Positions 1-9,323 of a DNA stretch of 64,000 bases are shown one piece after another. Source of the DNA: Cyanobacteria bacterium SIG26 (GTDB taxonomy: Bacteria; Cyanobacteriota; Vampirovibrionia; Gastranaerophilales; Gastranaerophilaceae); contig SUTS01000004.1 in assembly GCA_015152555.1 (NCBI GenBank), positions 1-64,000 on the forward strand. The letters are read 5' to 3'. Numbering within the stretch: the first letter of the stretch is position 1; every line of letters begins with the position of its first letter. The position numbers and the translations under genes are program-made. The notes under the pieces are model-generated. The model searched no databases, had not been told where the DNA came from, and saw nothing but the letters and a program-made list of their open reading frames with translations.

Positions 1-30
1 CCCTGGGAAGATAACTCGTTGCCAGCACCT
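1..30 (+). rRNA. rrf: 5S ribosomal RNA, 3' end only (partial)
   Basis: The first ~30 bases read like the 3' arm of a bacterial 5S rRNA: a GGGAAGATAAC loop-E-like segment, then CTCGTTGCCAG, ending in GCACC, the usual place for the terminal helix strand. The gene starts outside the window, so pairing with its 5' strand cannot be tested. A strong terminator follows within ten bases, as expected at the end of an rRNA operon. The alternative is the tail of an unknown protein gene. Confidence 0.7.
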
Positions 31-38
31 AATTTTAA

Positions 39-77
39 AAAGGAGAATTAGAACAGGAGTTCAATTCTCCTTTTTTT
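39..77 (+). terminator. Intrinsic terminator after the 5S rRNA
   Basis: AAGGAGAATT pairs with AATTCTCCTT across a 13-base loop and is followed by seven T. It closes the (presumed rRNA) transcript coming from the left, just before the oppositely oriented LuxR-type gene. Confidence 0.85.
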
Positions 78-94
78 ATTTATTTAAAAAATTA

Positions 95-286
95 TTAAAT
101 AATTTTTTTATCTAAAGCGATGAATACCGCTTGAGCCTGTGTTTTGGCCCCGAGCTTGCGCAAAATAGCCAAAGTGTGCGCTCTGACAGTGGAAAAAGTT
201 ACCACAAGCTCCCTCGCGATTTGTGGGCCTTGGTAACCCTTGCAAATGTATTCAAGAACTTGCATTTCACGTTCGGTAAGTATCAT
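95..286 (-). CDS. Stand-alone LuxR/GerE-type helix-turn-helix regulator
   Basis: The 63-residue protein is almost entirely one LuxR C-terminal HTH domain: LTEREMQVLEYICKGYQG starts it, then IARELVVTFSTVRAHT is the helix-turn-helix, followed by the LGAKTQAQAV helix. There is no receiver or autoinducer domain, so it resembles Bacillus GerE in size (established family knowledge). The ATG is preceded by a full AAGGAGG Shine-Dalgarno at ideal distance, so this is a real short gene and not a truncated response regulator. It sits alone between the rRNA operon and xer. Target genes are unknown. Confidence 0.88.
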   Translation of the reverse strand: MILTEREMQVLEYICKGYQGPQIARELVVTFSTVRAHTLAILRKLGAKTQAQAVFIALDKKII

Positions 287-504
287 AAATCCTCCTTTGT
301 TTTCGGTTCTATATTAATTAAATCAAGTCAAAAGAGAAAAAGTGTAATAATAATTCCCTATGTGGGTCAAAATCCAATCGGGGTGAATGTTTTAGCGGTT
401 TAAAAATAAAATTTAATCATTTTAACATTTTGTAATAATTGACACAAAGAGGCATTGTACACGCTTTCCAGCCCCTAAACTAAGATAGATTCTGATTCAC
501 TTTA

Positions 505-600
505 CTGGATGGATTCTGCCGAGAGGTTTGGTTGGGTGATATTATTACTTCCTTCCCTGGATGGGGAATGAAATAATCGTGTCACCCCACTACAAAATAA
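505..600. repeat. Dispersed intergenic repeat, family A copy 1 (imperfect palindrome)
   Basis: The copy begins CTGGATGGATTCTGCCGAGA and continues through GGTTGGGTGATATTATTA to TTCCCTGGATGGGGAA and GTCACCCCAC. The outer parts (GGTTGGGTGA and TCACCCCA) are inverted, giving an imperfect hairpin of about 30-base arms. Related copies lie near 49071-49147 (inverted) and 63431-63471. It has no coding potential. A MITE- or REP-like element is inferred. Confidence 0.65.
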
Positions 601-728
601 TTCGTAAAACCTTCAAAATATCTTAATTGAGTGAATTCAAGAAGTAAACGCGACACTAACGCCTCAAGTTTAGTAAAATAGCTGAAGAAAGGTGTTAGTA
701 AAAATGAAAACAAATATATAAATAACAA

Positions 729-756
729 TTGATAAATATGAAAAAAAATGTATAAT
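729..756 (+). promoter_or_regulatory. Promoter of xer, predicted to give a leaderless mRNA
   Basis: TTGATA (729-734), a 16-base spacer and a perfect TATAAT (751-756) lie just seven bases before the ATG of xer. Transcription should therefore start at or next to the start codon. There is no Shine-Dalgarno in between. Confidence 0.7.
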
Positions 757-763
757 TATTTTT

Positions 764-1636
764 ATGGATATACAATATTTATCAGAATATTTAGAGTTTT
801 TAGAGGTAGAAAAAGGGTTATCTACTAATACTTTACAGGCTTATAATTCAGATTTATCTGATTTGTTTGAATTTTGTATTATTCGAGGAAAAAACTTAAT
901 TAATAGTCTTGAGCGTTCAGATTTGAATGCGTTTATTTTAAATTTGCGAGAACAAGGTTTTGCCCCGTCTACTATAACAAGAAAAATCGCATCAGTAAGA
1001 GGGTTTTTTAAATGGTTTTGTGTGAATGAATATGGTGATAAAAATCCGGCTCAATCTTTAGAACAACCAAAATTACCAAAAAAGTTGCCCAAAGTTGTGA
1101 CGGTTGATGAATTAAATAAAATTATTAATGATAAATTAAATGAATTGGAATCGTTAATTGTTGAACTATTGTATGGTTGTGGGTTAAGGGTTTCAGAGTT
1201 AGTTAATTTGAAATTAACCAATATTGATGTTAAGTCAAAATATATTCAATGTTATGGGAAAGGTTCGAAAGAAAGAATTGTGCCTTTCGGAAACAAAGTA
1301 AAGATTGCATTAAATAAATATATTAAGTATCGCGATTTTATCATATTAGATAATAAATTACCAGACAATAAGTTTTTGTTATTGAAAAATGACGGGAAAC
1401 GAGTTACCAGACAAGATGTTTATAATTTTATCAGAGCTCAAGGGGAAAAAATCCATAAGCATATTTCTCCTCATACATTACGTCATAGTTTTGCTACGCA
1501 TTTATTAGAAAACGGTGCTGATTTAAGAGTGGTTCAGGAATTATTAGGACATAGCGATGTGGCTACAACTCAACTCTATACTCATATTTCTAAAAAGCGG
1601 CTTAAAGAAGTTTATTTTGCTATAAATAAAAATTAG
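764..1636 (+). CDS. xerC: Tyrosine recombinase of the XerC/XerD family
   Basis: This 290-residue integrase is the usual Xer length. The N-terminal SAM-like core-binding domain covers ~1-90 and the catalytic domain ~110-285. All active-site residues can be seen: R142 in GLRVSEL, K166 in the GKGSK turn, H237 and R240 in HTLRH, H263 in LGHSD and the nucleophile Y272 in LYTHIS. Xer enzymes resolve chromosome dimers at dif; XerC and XerD cannot be told apart here, so the symbol is provisional. No phage or transposon genes flank it, which argues for a housekeeping role. Its stop abuts the stop of the convergent glcD with no gap. Translation appears leaderless. Confidence 0.92.
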   Translation: MDIQYLSEYLEFLEVEKGLSTNTLQAYNSDLSDLFEFCIIRGKNLINSLERSDLNAFILNLREQGFAPSTITRKIASVRGFFKWFCVNEYGDKNPAQSLEQPKLPKKLPKVVTVDELNKIINDKLNELESLIVELLYGCGLRVSELVNLKLTNIDVKSKYIQCYGKGSKERIVPFGNKVKIALNKYIKYRDFIILDNKLPDNKFLLLKNDGKRVTRQDVYNFIRAQGEKIHKHISPHTLRHSFATHLLENGADLRVVQELLGHSDVATTQLYTHISKKRLKEVYFAINKN

Positions 1637-3022
1637 TTAGAATATTTTATATGGATTTAGGATATTGTTAGGGTCAAACACCTTTTTGATTTGTCGCATA
1701 TAATCAAGGGCCCCGCCTTCAACGACTTTTGAGATGTGTCCTTTTTTCTCTACACCGATTCCGTGTTCCCCTGAAAGTGTACCGCTTAATTTTATTGTAA
1801 GGTCATAAATTTCGGACTTTGCAAGTTTATATCTTAAATATTCGTCCTGATCATTATAATCTATTGGGATTTGAGGATGTACACTGCCGTCTCCAACGTG
1901 CCCAACCATACAAATATGCAAGTCGTACTTTTGGCAGATTTCTTGTATCCCATTTACTAGTTTTGTTAAATTCTGGCGTGGTACTATTACATCGTCTGTA
2001 GTTACATTTGGTCTTAATTTCGTGCAGGCAGCCATTGATGAGCGTCGAGCACTCCACAATTTATCAATCTCATCTTTAGTTGTTGCTATTTGTATATTAG
2101 AAGCATTATTTTGTTCTAAAATTTTATATATAGTATTGTGTTGTTTTTCTAGTGTTGTCTGAAATCCGTCAATTTCAATAATTAATGCGGAAGCTTTATC
2201 TGTTAAAAGCCCCGAAGGTTTGTATTGTTCAACTGTTTGAAGTGCATTTTTGTCCATAAAATCAATTGTTGTCGGGCAAATTTGGTGTTCAATAATTTTA
2301 TTAACTGCCTGGATGGATTCTTGAACACTATTAAAATATGCCATAAGAACATTCGTTGATTCAGGTTTTGTTATAAGTTTTAAGGTCACTTCAACAACAA
2401 TTCCTAAAGTCCCCTCAGAACCAATAAACAAACTGCCTAAATTATATCCGGTAGCGTTTTTTATTGTGTTTGAGCCTGTTCTGATCAGTTTGCCATCCGC
2501 AGTGACAACCAGCATATCTATTACATAGTCTTTTGTTGAACCGTATTTAAAACATCTTGCTCCGGCCGAGTTTTGAGCAACGCTTCCGCCAATTGTAGAA
2601 ACTCTTAGGTTTGACGGGTCCGGAGGATAAAATAATCCTATTTTTTCTACAGCATTTTGTAAATCTCCAACTATCACTCCGGGTTGAACTCTTGCTGTCA
2701 TATTTTCTTTATTTATTTCTAAAATTTTATTCATTTTAGAAAAATTAAGTATTATTCCTCCGTGAGTCGGTAAGCACGCTCCAACAGTGTTTGTTCCGGC
2801 ACCTCTGCAAATTATTGGTGTGGAGTATTTATTTGCTAATTTTACTAGTTTTTGGATTTGTTCAATGGTTTCAACAAACACTACTGCATCTGGGAGTGTT
2901 GTATTAATGTAAGGGTCGTTTGAGGCATCTACAGAATAAACGTAACGTTCTTCAATTTCTGTGAGCACACTATTTTTGGGTAATGCTGTTTTTAAATCTT
3001 TTATTAAATTTTTAGTCAACAT
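1637..3022 (-). CDS. glcD: FAD-linked (glycolate/D-lactate type) oxidase subunit
   Basis: About 461 residues with an N-terminal PCMH-type FAD-binding domain (CRGAGTNTVGACLPTHGG, then GSVAQNSAG) and the C-terminal FAD-oxidase cap ending in SGTLSGEHGIGVEKKGHI, typical of GlcD and D-lactate dehydrogenases. It likely oxidises a 2-hydroxyacid to a 2-oxoacid, passing electrons to a partner. No GlcE/GlcF Fe-S partner lies nearby. The ATG at 3022 overlaps the stop region of the upstream coiled-coil gene by eleven bases, suggesting translational coupling; a TTG at 3040 is a less likely start. The substrate cannot be read from sequence. Confidence 0.85.
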   Translation of the reverse strand: MLTKNLIKDLKTALPKNSVLTEIEERYVYSVDASNDPYINTTLPDAVVFVETIEQIQKLVKLANKYSTPIICRGAGTNTVGACLPTHGGIILNFSKMNKILEINKENMTARVQPGVIVGDLQNAVEKIGLFYPPDPSNLRVSTIGGSVAQNSAGARCFKYGSTKDYVIDMLVVTADGKLIRTGSNTIKNATGYNLGSLFIGSEGTLGIVVEVTLKLITKPESTNVLMAYFNSVQESIQAVNKIIEHQICPTTIDFMDKNALQTVEQYKPSGLLTDKASALIIEIDGFQTTLEKQHNTIYKILEQNNASNIQIATTKDEIDKLWSARRSSMAACTKLRPNVTTDDVIVPRQNLTKLVNGIQEICQKYDLHICMVGHVGDGSVHPQIPIDYNDQDEYLRYKLAKSEIYDLTIKLSGTLSGEHGIGVEKKGHISKVVEGGALDYMRQIKKVFDPNNILNPYKIF

Positions 3023-6000
3023 ACGATGCCAGCTTCTCAATATTTGTACTTAATTTTAGTAATTGTTTATCAATTTTATCTATTTTTCTTGTTACTTTTG
3101 TATCGTCAATATCTTCAACAGCATTAAGGATTTTTTCTAAGGCCATTTCAAGTCTATCAATACGTTCTTCTTGTTCTTCAAATTTGTTTTTTATTGTACT
3201 TAGTATATTAGTTTGACTTGGGATTACTTCTTTTAAATCTTCAATAGCTGATTTTATGTCGATAATTTCTTCTGAATTTGTGGAAATTTTATTCATACTT
3301 TCGCTTGCTGAATCTATCCATTCACCCATATATAATAAGGCTTGGCGCATTACTTTGTCTGAGCTAAGCGATTGTTCTACCATTTTTGCAACATTATCAA
3401 CTTTATTTGATAAATACGTTGTTATATCTTTTCCAAAGTTATTGATTGCATTGTAAGATTCACCTGAAGATATTTGTAAACCTTGAACTGTTGAACCAAT
3501 TTGGGTTATGTTATCTAAAATAGAATGTAGTTGTGTTTCTTTAGTGTCTTGTTCACTAGCTTGTAATTGGTTAAGGGCAATTCTTAGTTTAGCTAAGTCT
3601 GACTCAATATCCTGCATAGAGTATGTATAATCAGGGTCTGCTTGTGAAATCTGTTTTAATTGTTCAGTTACTATTGCTAAATTTTTATTGATTTCATCGG
3701 TTTTTTCTTCTACAAAATCTTTAATATCTTCGGATTCTTCTATAAAAGATACTTGCTCAAATATGGTTATAACTGCTGCCATAATTGATTCTTTCATATC
3801 TTTCAGAGTCCGTTGAATTTCTTTTGAATTATCGCCGGTTATATTATTAACTTCTTGTGTTAGTTCGTCTAAACACTTTTTGAAAGCTTCGGTTTTGTTA
3901 TTTTGCTCCAAATAATCAATACTATCTTGTTGCGCCAGTATAAGTTCTCTAACTTCTTCTAATGCAAATTCTGTATCTGAACTGCTCGCAATAATATCGA
4001 TTTTATGATTCAAAGTTTCTAACATAGCAGTAATTCTGGCATCTGATTCAGAAAGTTTTTTTGAATCTGCAGAATCTTCAAGTTTGCTATCTATTGCATC
4101 TAACGTGTATTTGATATCATCCAAATCTAGAGAATAATCAGTGTTAGCCAATATATCTATTTTATTATTAATTTCAGATATCGATGTTTGAATTTGCTCA
4201 CTTGGTTCGGTTAGAGTTGTAATATCAATATCTTTGAGCTGATTTAGTGTATTTTTTATATCATTTACCCAATCGGAATTATTTGAAAGTGATAATATAC
4301 TAACTTTATCATTGATTTCATTTAATAATGTTTGAATTTGGCTACTTGCAAGATATGTTTTAATCTCTTCTAACCATTCATTTTTAATATTTTCAAAAGT
4401 TTTTGAATCCAAGGTGGTTTCATTATGCGGAGAATTTGTTAATGTAGGTATAGCTCCGATTGAGGACTTTTGTTTTTCATTTTGTATAGATAATCTTTCG
4501 ATTTTTGAGTGGAGTGCTGTTATATCTTCCTGCAATAAATCCAAAGCCCTAATAATATCAAAATTATTTGCCCCAAATATTGAAGTTGCATCAATATCAG
4601 AATTTTCACCTTCTAATATTTCAGGTTCATCACTTTTTGCAATACTTATTGTTTTCATTTTATCTTTGATAGTATTTAGTACTTCAATAATTTGAGGATT
4701 TGCATCTGATAATTCGTCAATATAATCAGTAAATTTATCAAAATCAGTTTTTATATCTTCTAAAATTTGATAATTATGATTTGTTTCAAATTCTTTTTCG
4801 TATTCATTAGCTCCAAAATCATCATTTTGATTTGTTTCAGAGTATGTATTAATTTTTGTTTTAAATGTTTGTTTAAGATTTTCTATTGCAGCTAAAATCG
4901 CTCTATTATTTGTTGATATTTTTAATAACGATTTAATTTCGTCATGCTGAGCTAACATTTGTTCTGATATATAAGTTTTAATATCTGACGCAACTTGAGC
5001 CAGTTTTTTATCTTGTTCTGCTTTAAAATAATTGATTTCTGTTACGAATTTTTTAAATTCAGACATTTGTTCTGCAGCAGGCGGTGCAATTTTATCTAGT
5101 GTATTTTCAAGGTCTTCACGTAAATTGTCAATTTTAATTATTACAGAATCAATATCACTTAGTACAAAATCTCTTAAATTATTTTCCGTAGTTGACAATT
5201 CATTTGAAATTTTTGTATAAGTATTTTCCAGTTTATCATATAGCGTAGTTGAAGATTCTGTAGAATTTCTTATTTCATTTTTAATAGTTTCATGTAATAG
5301 GTCAAAATGTTCTTTTATTTCTGATTTATCAGACTCAAAACTGTTTGATACCAAATTTAATAAGGATTCTTTTATTGGTATTAAATCAGATATAATTTGT
5401 TCGGTTTTTGAGTTAAGGTTATTAATAATATCTGTATTAACCAATTCTAATTCTTGTTTGAAATCCATTAATTTGTTATCAGTTACGGTTAATCTTTCAA
5501 ATAATTCAATATTTTCACTGTTGTTATGACGTAATTCTTTTATAAAATCAAGTAAAGCCGATGTTTTTTCTTCAATTAATTCAGCACTATATGCAAAGCC
5601 TTGCTGAATTTTATTGTCAAAATTATCTGTTATATTTGCAATTTCAGAACTGATTTGGATTAATTTATCAGATACAAATTCCGAAATATTGTCTTCTGTT
5701 GAACCTTTAGAATAACTTAATGACTCAAATGATTTTCCTAATGCTGCAATTTGAGTTTTTATGTCACAAAGCTCAGATAAGGAATTTTTCAATTCCGATG
5801 AACTATATCCTTGGTTTGTTTTGATAAAAATATTTATATTATCAATTTGTTTGATAATTTCTGACAAAGAATCTTCATTTTTCATCCTGTTTGATTCTAT
5901 TGCTTCTTCAAGGTCTGCAAAATTATTCTTGAATATAGCATCTAACTCATTATCTTTAGTGTCAAAAATAGCTTTTATTTCTTGTATATAAGTATCAACA

Positions 6001-7874
6001 CATTGTATAATATTAGTTTTTTGTAACTCACATTCTTCGATAGTTACGTTTCTGTTGTTAATTATTTCTTTTATTTCAATAAGCTTGTTTGTAATATCTG
6101 AAATATTATTTGTTTGTAGATTTGTAATATAATCAGAAATATCAACAAGTTTTGTGCTGATATCTGAGTGGTTCGCGTTAATTAATTCTTTGATGTATGT
6201 AAAATCAATATTATCTAATTTTTCAGTGATTGTGCCTTGTAGTTTTTTAATTTCCGAAATATTTGTATTAAGTTCAGAGTTTAAATCAACTGTATCAACA
6301 ACAAAAGCTTTTAAATCTTCAATAAAATTATTAAAATCTTCAACAGATACAATTTGTTCAACAGATTTTTGCAATTCTGAGATTTTATCAATGATAGAAT
6401 CGTTATGTAGTTCCGTAGTATTAAGGAAATCGGTTTTTAGATCTTCTATCATAGAATATATTTCAGAAACGGTGGATGTTATTTTGTTCGAATCTGTAAT
6501 ATTTGATATTTTATCAATACTTTCAACAATGTTTTTGGTTGCGGTAAGAATTTGTAGCTCTATTGTTTCTGCTTTTTTTGTAAGATTTTCAATATTATAT
6601 TTTGGAGCTATTGAGTCCAAAATTTTCTCTTGATTATCCAAAAGTCTTTCAATATCTTCTTTTTGCGGAAGTTCGGAAAGCATCTTGGAAATATGGTTTT
6701 TTATATCATAACTTTGGTTTTCAAAAGATATATTATCAATTGAACTTGTAATCTTTGCCAAGGTTACTTCATTTAAATCAGTAATAATATTTTTTATGGT
6801 TGATAATTCGTCTGTTAGATTGGAAAAATTGAAACCTATTTCTCCGTGAATACTATCAGAAGAATTTATTTTTTCGAGATATTGTTCAAAATCATCAAAT
6901 CTATGATACAGTTTTGATATTTGATTTTCAAAAGTTTTTGTGTCTGGTAAGGAATCTATATTATTTGTTAGACCGGCAAGGGATTGTTTAATCTCATCGG
7001 TTTGGCTAACAATATTATTAGCAACTTTATTTAACTCAGTATAAATTTCTGTATCGGTGCGTCTTTCTAAATTATCTTGGATATTTTCAATGGTAGTTTT
7101 TAAAGTTTTTACATCTGATTTGCTTGCTAAATTGGTGATTTTTTTTGAAATTTTATCAGATTTTTCAACAATAGATTCAATTATCCCTTGAGTAAGTTTT
7201 AAACTTTCGTTTGTGGCTAAATTCGCTAAAAGTTTTTCTAAATTAGTATCGCGTCTGTCTACTGATGAAATATAATTTACAATATCGTTTGTTGATTTAT
7301 AAATACTATCAAATTTTACATTTGTGTTCATTATGTTTTCATCAGCGATTTTTGTAAGAATTGAATTTAAGCTGTCATATATATTTTCAATTGATTTTTT
7401 ATAGCCAAAGTTAAGTTCATCAAAATCAGATTTTAATAATTTAATTGATTTGATAATTTCTTTTTGTGTTAACTCATCATTATTTGATACGTTTATAATT
7501 TTTTCTTCTAGCTTAGATACGGTTACTTTTTGTTGATTTGCTTCCGCGTGAAATTTACCCATTTTATCAGTAAAGGTTTTAAATAAATTTTTAAGCTCAT
7601 CAGAAACATGCTCATCTTGCATTTCCAAAATAAGATTTAAAGTATCTTCAATATCGGTGAATTTAGATAGGGTCGTTGAATATTTTTCATCTAAATTTTT
7701 GGCCAGTTCGCATAAACAATTTTTAAGTAATGTGGCGGTATTCCCATTAGGATCTACTATTTCCAGCTTTTCATTAATCCCGTTAAGCAACCTTTCAAAA
7801 TTTTCAGAGTTATTACTGGTTGCATTTTTCATCTCTCTTAATAATTCAACGATCAATTCTAAATTCTGAGCCAT
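3012..7874 (-). CDS. Giant coiled-coil protein of unknown function (1620 residues)
   Basis: I do not recognise this protein. It is nearly all heptad-like helix, very rich in Ile, Leu, Asn, Asp, Glu and Lys, with no signal peptide and no membrane segment, so a long cytoplasmic rod is expected. Degenerate internal repeats are visible: NEINDKVSIL, SEINNKIDIL and TLNHKIDIIA recur at roughly 60-95 residue spacing in the second half, each followed by a WVNDIK/LDLDDIK/ALEEVR-like helix. Two cysteines near the N-terminus (LKNCLCELA) are unusual in such a rod. The Shine-Dalgarno AAGGA precedes the ATG. The 3' end overlaps glcD, so the two form one operon diverging from korDABC. A cytoskeletal or scaffold role is only a guess. 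Confidence 0.85.
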   Translation of the reverse strand: MAQNLELIVELLREMKNATSNNSENFERLLNGINEKLEIVDPNGNTATLLKNCLCELAKNLDEKYSTTLSKFTDIEDTLNLILEMQDEHVSDELKNLFKTFTDKMGKFHAEANQQKVTVSKLEEKIINVSNNDELTQKEIIKSIKLLKSDFDELNFGYKKSIENIYDSLNSILTKIADENIMNTNVKFDSIYKSTNDIVNYISSVDRRDTNLEKLLANLATNESLKLTQGIIESIVEKSDKISKKITNLASKSDVKTLKTTIENIQDNLERRTDTEIYTELNKVANNIVSQTDEIKQSLAGLTNNIDSLPDTKTFENQISKLYHRFDDFEQYLEKINSSDSIHGEIGFNFSNLTDELSTIKNIITDLNEVTLAKITSSIDNISFENQSYDIKNHISKMLSELPQKEDIERLLDNQEKILDSIAPKYNIENLTKKAETIELQILTATKNIVESIDKISNITDSNKITSTVSEIYSMIEDLKTDFLNTTELHNDSIIDKISELQKSVEQIVSVEDFNNFIEDLKAFVVDTVDLNSELNTNISEIKKLQGTITEKLDNIDFTYIKELINANHSDISTKLVDISDYITNLQTNNISDITNKLIEIKEIINNRNVTIEECELQKTNIIQCVDTYIQEIKAIFDTKDNELDAIFKNNFADLEEAIESNRMKNEDSLSEIIKQIDNINIFIKTNQGYSSSELKNSLSELCDIKTQIAALGKSFESLSYSKGSTEDNISEFVSDKLIQISSEIANITDNFDNKIQQGFAYSAELIEEKTSALLDFIKELRHNNSENIELFERLTVTDNKLMDFKQELELVNTDIINNLNSKTEQIISDLIPIKESLLNLVSNSFESDKSEIKEHFDLLHETIKNEIRNSTESSTTLYDKLENTYTKISNELSTTENNLRDFVLSDIDSVIIKIDNLREDLENTLDKIAPPAAEQMSEFKKFVTEINYFKAEQDKKLAQVASDIKTYISEQMLAQHDEIKSLLKISTNNRAILAAIENLKQTFKTKINTYSETNQNDDFGANEYEKEFETNHNYQILEDIKTDFDKFTDYIDELSDANPQIIEVLNTIKDKMKTISIAKSDEPEILEGENSDIDATSIFGANNFDIIRALDLLQEDITALHSKIERLSIQNEKQKSSIGAIPTLTNSPHNETTLDSKTFENIKNEWLEEIKTYLASSQIQTLLNEINDKVSILSLSNNSDWVNDIKNTLNQLKDIDITTLTEPSEQIQTSISEINNKIDILANTDYSLDLDDIKYTLDAIDSKLEDSADSKKLSESDARITAMLETLNHKIDIIASSSDTEFALEEVRELILAQQDSIDYLEQNNKTEAFKKCLDELTQEVNNITGDNSKEIQRTLKDMKESIMAAVITIFEQVSFIEESEDIKDFVEEKTDEINKNLAIVTEQLKQISQADPDYTYSMQDIESDLAKLRIALNQLQASEQDTKETQLHSILDNITQIGSTVQGLQISSGESYNAINNFGKDITTYLSNKVDNVAKMVEQSLSSDKVMRQALLYMGEWIDSASESMNKISTNSEEIIDIKSAIEDLKEVIPSQTNILSTIKNKFEEQEERIDRLEMALEKILNAVEDIDDTKVTRKIDKIDKQLLKLSTNIEKLASYVD

Positions 7875-8000
7875 TCTTCTATCCTTAAAAATAATAACAT
7901 CCCTACGTTTATAATTGTATCAAGCTTGGTATTAATAGTAAATTCAAAATAGGTTATTTATTACAAATGTTAAGATTTTCTTTTTTTATTTTTTAATTAG

Positions 8001-8009
8001 TGTTATGAT
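8001..8009 (+). promoter_or_regulatory. Extended -10 promoter element of korDABC
   Basis: TGTTATGAT fits the extended -10 form TGn-TATaaT. The start codon of the first kor gene is 33 bases downstream with an AAGAGGG Shine-Dalgarno, so unlike xer this operon has a normal leader. No clear -35 box. Confidence 0.5.
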
Positions 8010-8042
8010 ACTTTTAAGTAAAAATATGAGAAAGAGGGATAT

Positions 8043-8255
8043 ATGAGTCATATAGTAATTGATGAGAGCAAATGTAAAGCTTGTTATCTATGTATAAAAG
8101 AGTGTCCTAAAAATTTAATAAAAATTAGTAAAAAAACGAATGCGTTAGGGGCGAATATTATTGAATTTTGTGATCCTAATGGAGAGTGCTTGGGGTGTGC
8201 TATGTGCGCAACCAGATGTCCGGATTTAGCTATTACTGAAGTTTATAGGGGTTAA
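8043..8255 (+). CDS. korD: 2-oxoacid:ferredoxin oxidoreductase, delta (ferredoxin) subunit
   Basis: This 70-residue protein carries two 4Fe-4S ferredoxin motifs, CKACYLCIKECP near residues 11-22 and CLGCAMCATRCP near 49-60. It is the electron-transfer subunit of a 2-oxoacid:ferredoxin oxidoreductase, passing electrons from the TPP subunit to soluble ferredoxin. It is the first gene of a four-gene operon, three bases before korA. The Shine-Dalgarno AAGAGGG lies well placed. Whether the enzyme acts on 2-oxoglutarate (Kor) or branched-chain 2-oxoacids (Vor) cannot be decided from the sequence. Confidence 0.92.
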   Translation: MSHIVIDESKCKACYLCIKECPKNLIKISKKTNALGANIIEFCDPNGECLGCAMCATRCPDLAITEVYRG

Positions 8256-8258
8256 GTT

Positions 8259-9323
8259 ATGACTGCAGAATGTTTAAATAAAAAAGTTTTAATAAAAGGT
8301 AACCATGCGATAGCTAAAGCCGCAGTTATAGCGGGGTGTGATTGTTATTTTGGTTATCCTATTACTCCTCAAAGTGAAATTGGGGAATATATGAGTGGCA
8401 AGATGCAAGAATTGGGACGAGCGTATGTTTCTGCCGAAAGTGAATTAGCTGCTATCAATATGGTATTAGGAGCATGTTCTACAGGTGCAAAAGCCATGAC
8501 CTCTTCGTCTTCTTGTGCTGTTGCTTTAATGCAAGAAGCCTTATCTTACGCAGCAACGGATGAATTACCTGTAGTTTTAGTTAGTGTAATGCGAGGAGGC
8601 CCAGGGTTAGGTAATATTTATCCTTCTCAAGGCGATTATTTCCAATCAACAATTGGTGGTGGAAATGGTGATTATAAAATGATAGTGTTGGCTCCGTCAA
8701 CAGCTCAAGAGTGTGCCGATTTAACATACAAAGCCTTTTATCTTGCTCACAAATATAAAAATCCTACGATTTTATTGGCAGATGGTATGTTAGGGCAAAT
8801 GATGGAACCGGTTGAGTTCAAGCCATATCCATATCAGGAAATTGATAATTCATCTTGGGCTTTATCAGGTTCTAAAGGTAGAAAATCACGAGTAATACGT
8901 TCTTATGGTCCTTTAGTTGAGGATAGATGTGCTTTTCTGGAAAAGTTGTTTGATAAATATAAAACAATTGAAGATAATGAAACCGAGTGGGAAGAAATTG
9001 GTACAGAAGATGCTGATGTTGTGTTAATTAGCTTTGGAAGTACTGCAAGAAATGTTAAAATTGCGGCGAAAATGTGTCGAGAAAAAGGCTTGAAGGTTGG
9101 AATATTACGTCCGATTACCTTATTCCCGTTTCCTTCAAAACGTATTCAGGAGCTTAGCCAAAAGGTTAAGAAATTTGTTGTTGTTGAAGTTAATATGGGA
9201 CAAATGGTTTATGATGTTAGATTAGCCGTAAACGGAAAGGTTCCGGTTGAGCTTATTAATAAAGGCGTAGGTGCGCCTCCTTCCTCAGAAGACATAGCAC
9301 AACAAGTGGAGGATTTGATGTAA
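8259..9323 (+). CDS. korA: 2-oxoacid:ferredoxin oxidoreductase, alpha subunit
   Basis: 354 residues. The N-terminal pyrimidine-binding domain shows GNHAIAKAAVIAGC then FGYPITPQSEI, the hallmark of the alpha chain; domain II follows with VLISFGSTARNVK near residue 250. With korB it forms the TPP site that oxidatively decarboxylates a 2-oxoacid to acyl-CoA, reducing ferredoxin. Such oxygen-sensitive enzymes replace the 2-oxoacid dehydrogenase complexes in anaerobes (known of the family). Its last base overlaps the first base of korB, which indicates translational coupling. Confidence 0.93.
   Translation: MTAECLNKKVLIKGNHAIAKAAVIAGCDCYFGYPITPQSEIGEYMSGKMQELGRAYVSAESELAAINMVLGACSTGAKAMTSSSSCAVALMQEALSYAATDELPVVLVSVMRGGPGLGNIYPSQGDYFQSTIGGGNGDYKMIVLAPSTAQECADLTYKAFYLAHKYKNPTILLADGMLGQMMEPVEFKPYPYQEIDNSSWALSGSKGRKSRVIRSYGPLVEDRCAFLEKLFDKYKTIEDNETEWEEIGTEDADVVLISFGSTARNVKIAAKMCREKGLKVGILRPITLFPFPSKRIQELSQKVKKFVVVEVNMGQMVYDVRLAVNGKVPVELINKGVGAPPSSEDIAQQVEDLM

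Larger units (their letters stand above)
287..763. other. Long intergenic region with a repeat and the xer promoter
   Basis: No credible gene was seen in these 477 bases. It holds a member of the CTGGATGG repeat family (505-600), listed separately, and the promoter of the Xer recombinase at its right end. The remainder is AT-rich sequence with no recognised structure. Confidence 0.7.

Noticed and set aside
131-403. 90-residue plus-strand frame over the LuxR-type gene
   Set aside because: Antisense to a clear HTH gene with a strong ribosome site; no own signals.
764-1636. Phage or transposon integrase
   Set aside because: Length, motif set and lack of other mobile genes fit a housekeeping Xer enzyme; no inverted or att repeats were seen around it.
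3256-7869. Several Ser/Leu/Ile-rich open frames antisense to the coiled-coil gene
   Set aside because: Their composition is the mirror of Asn/Asp/Glu/Lys-rich codons on the other strand; none has a ribosome site or promoter.
7875-8042. Rex operator before korDABC
   Set aside because: No TTGTGAA/TTGTTAA-N4-inverted match was found; only AT-rich near misses.
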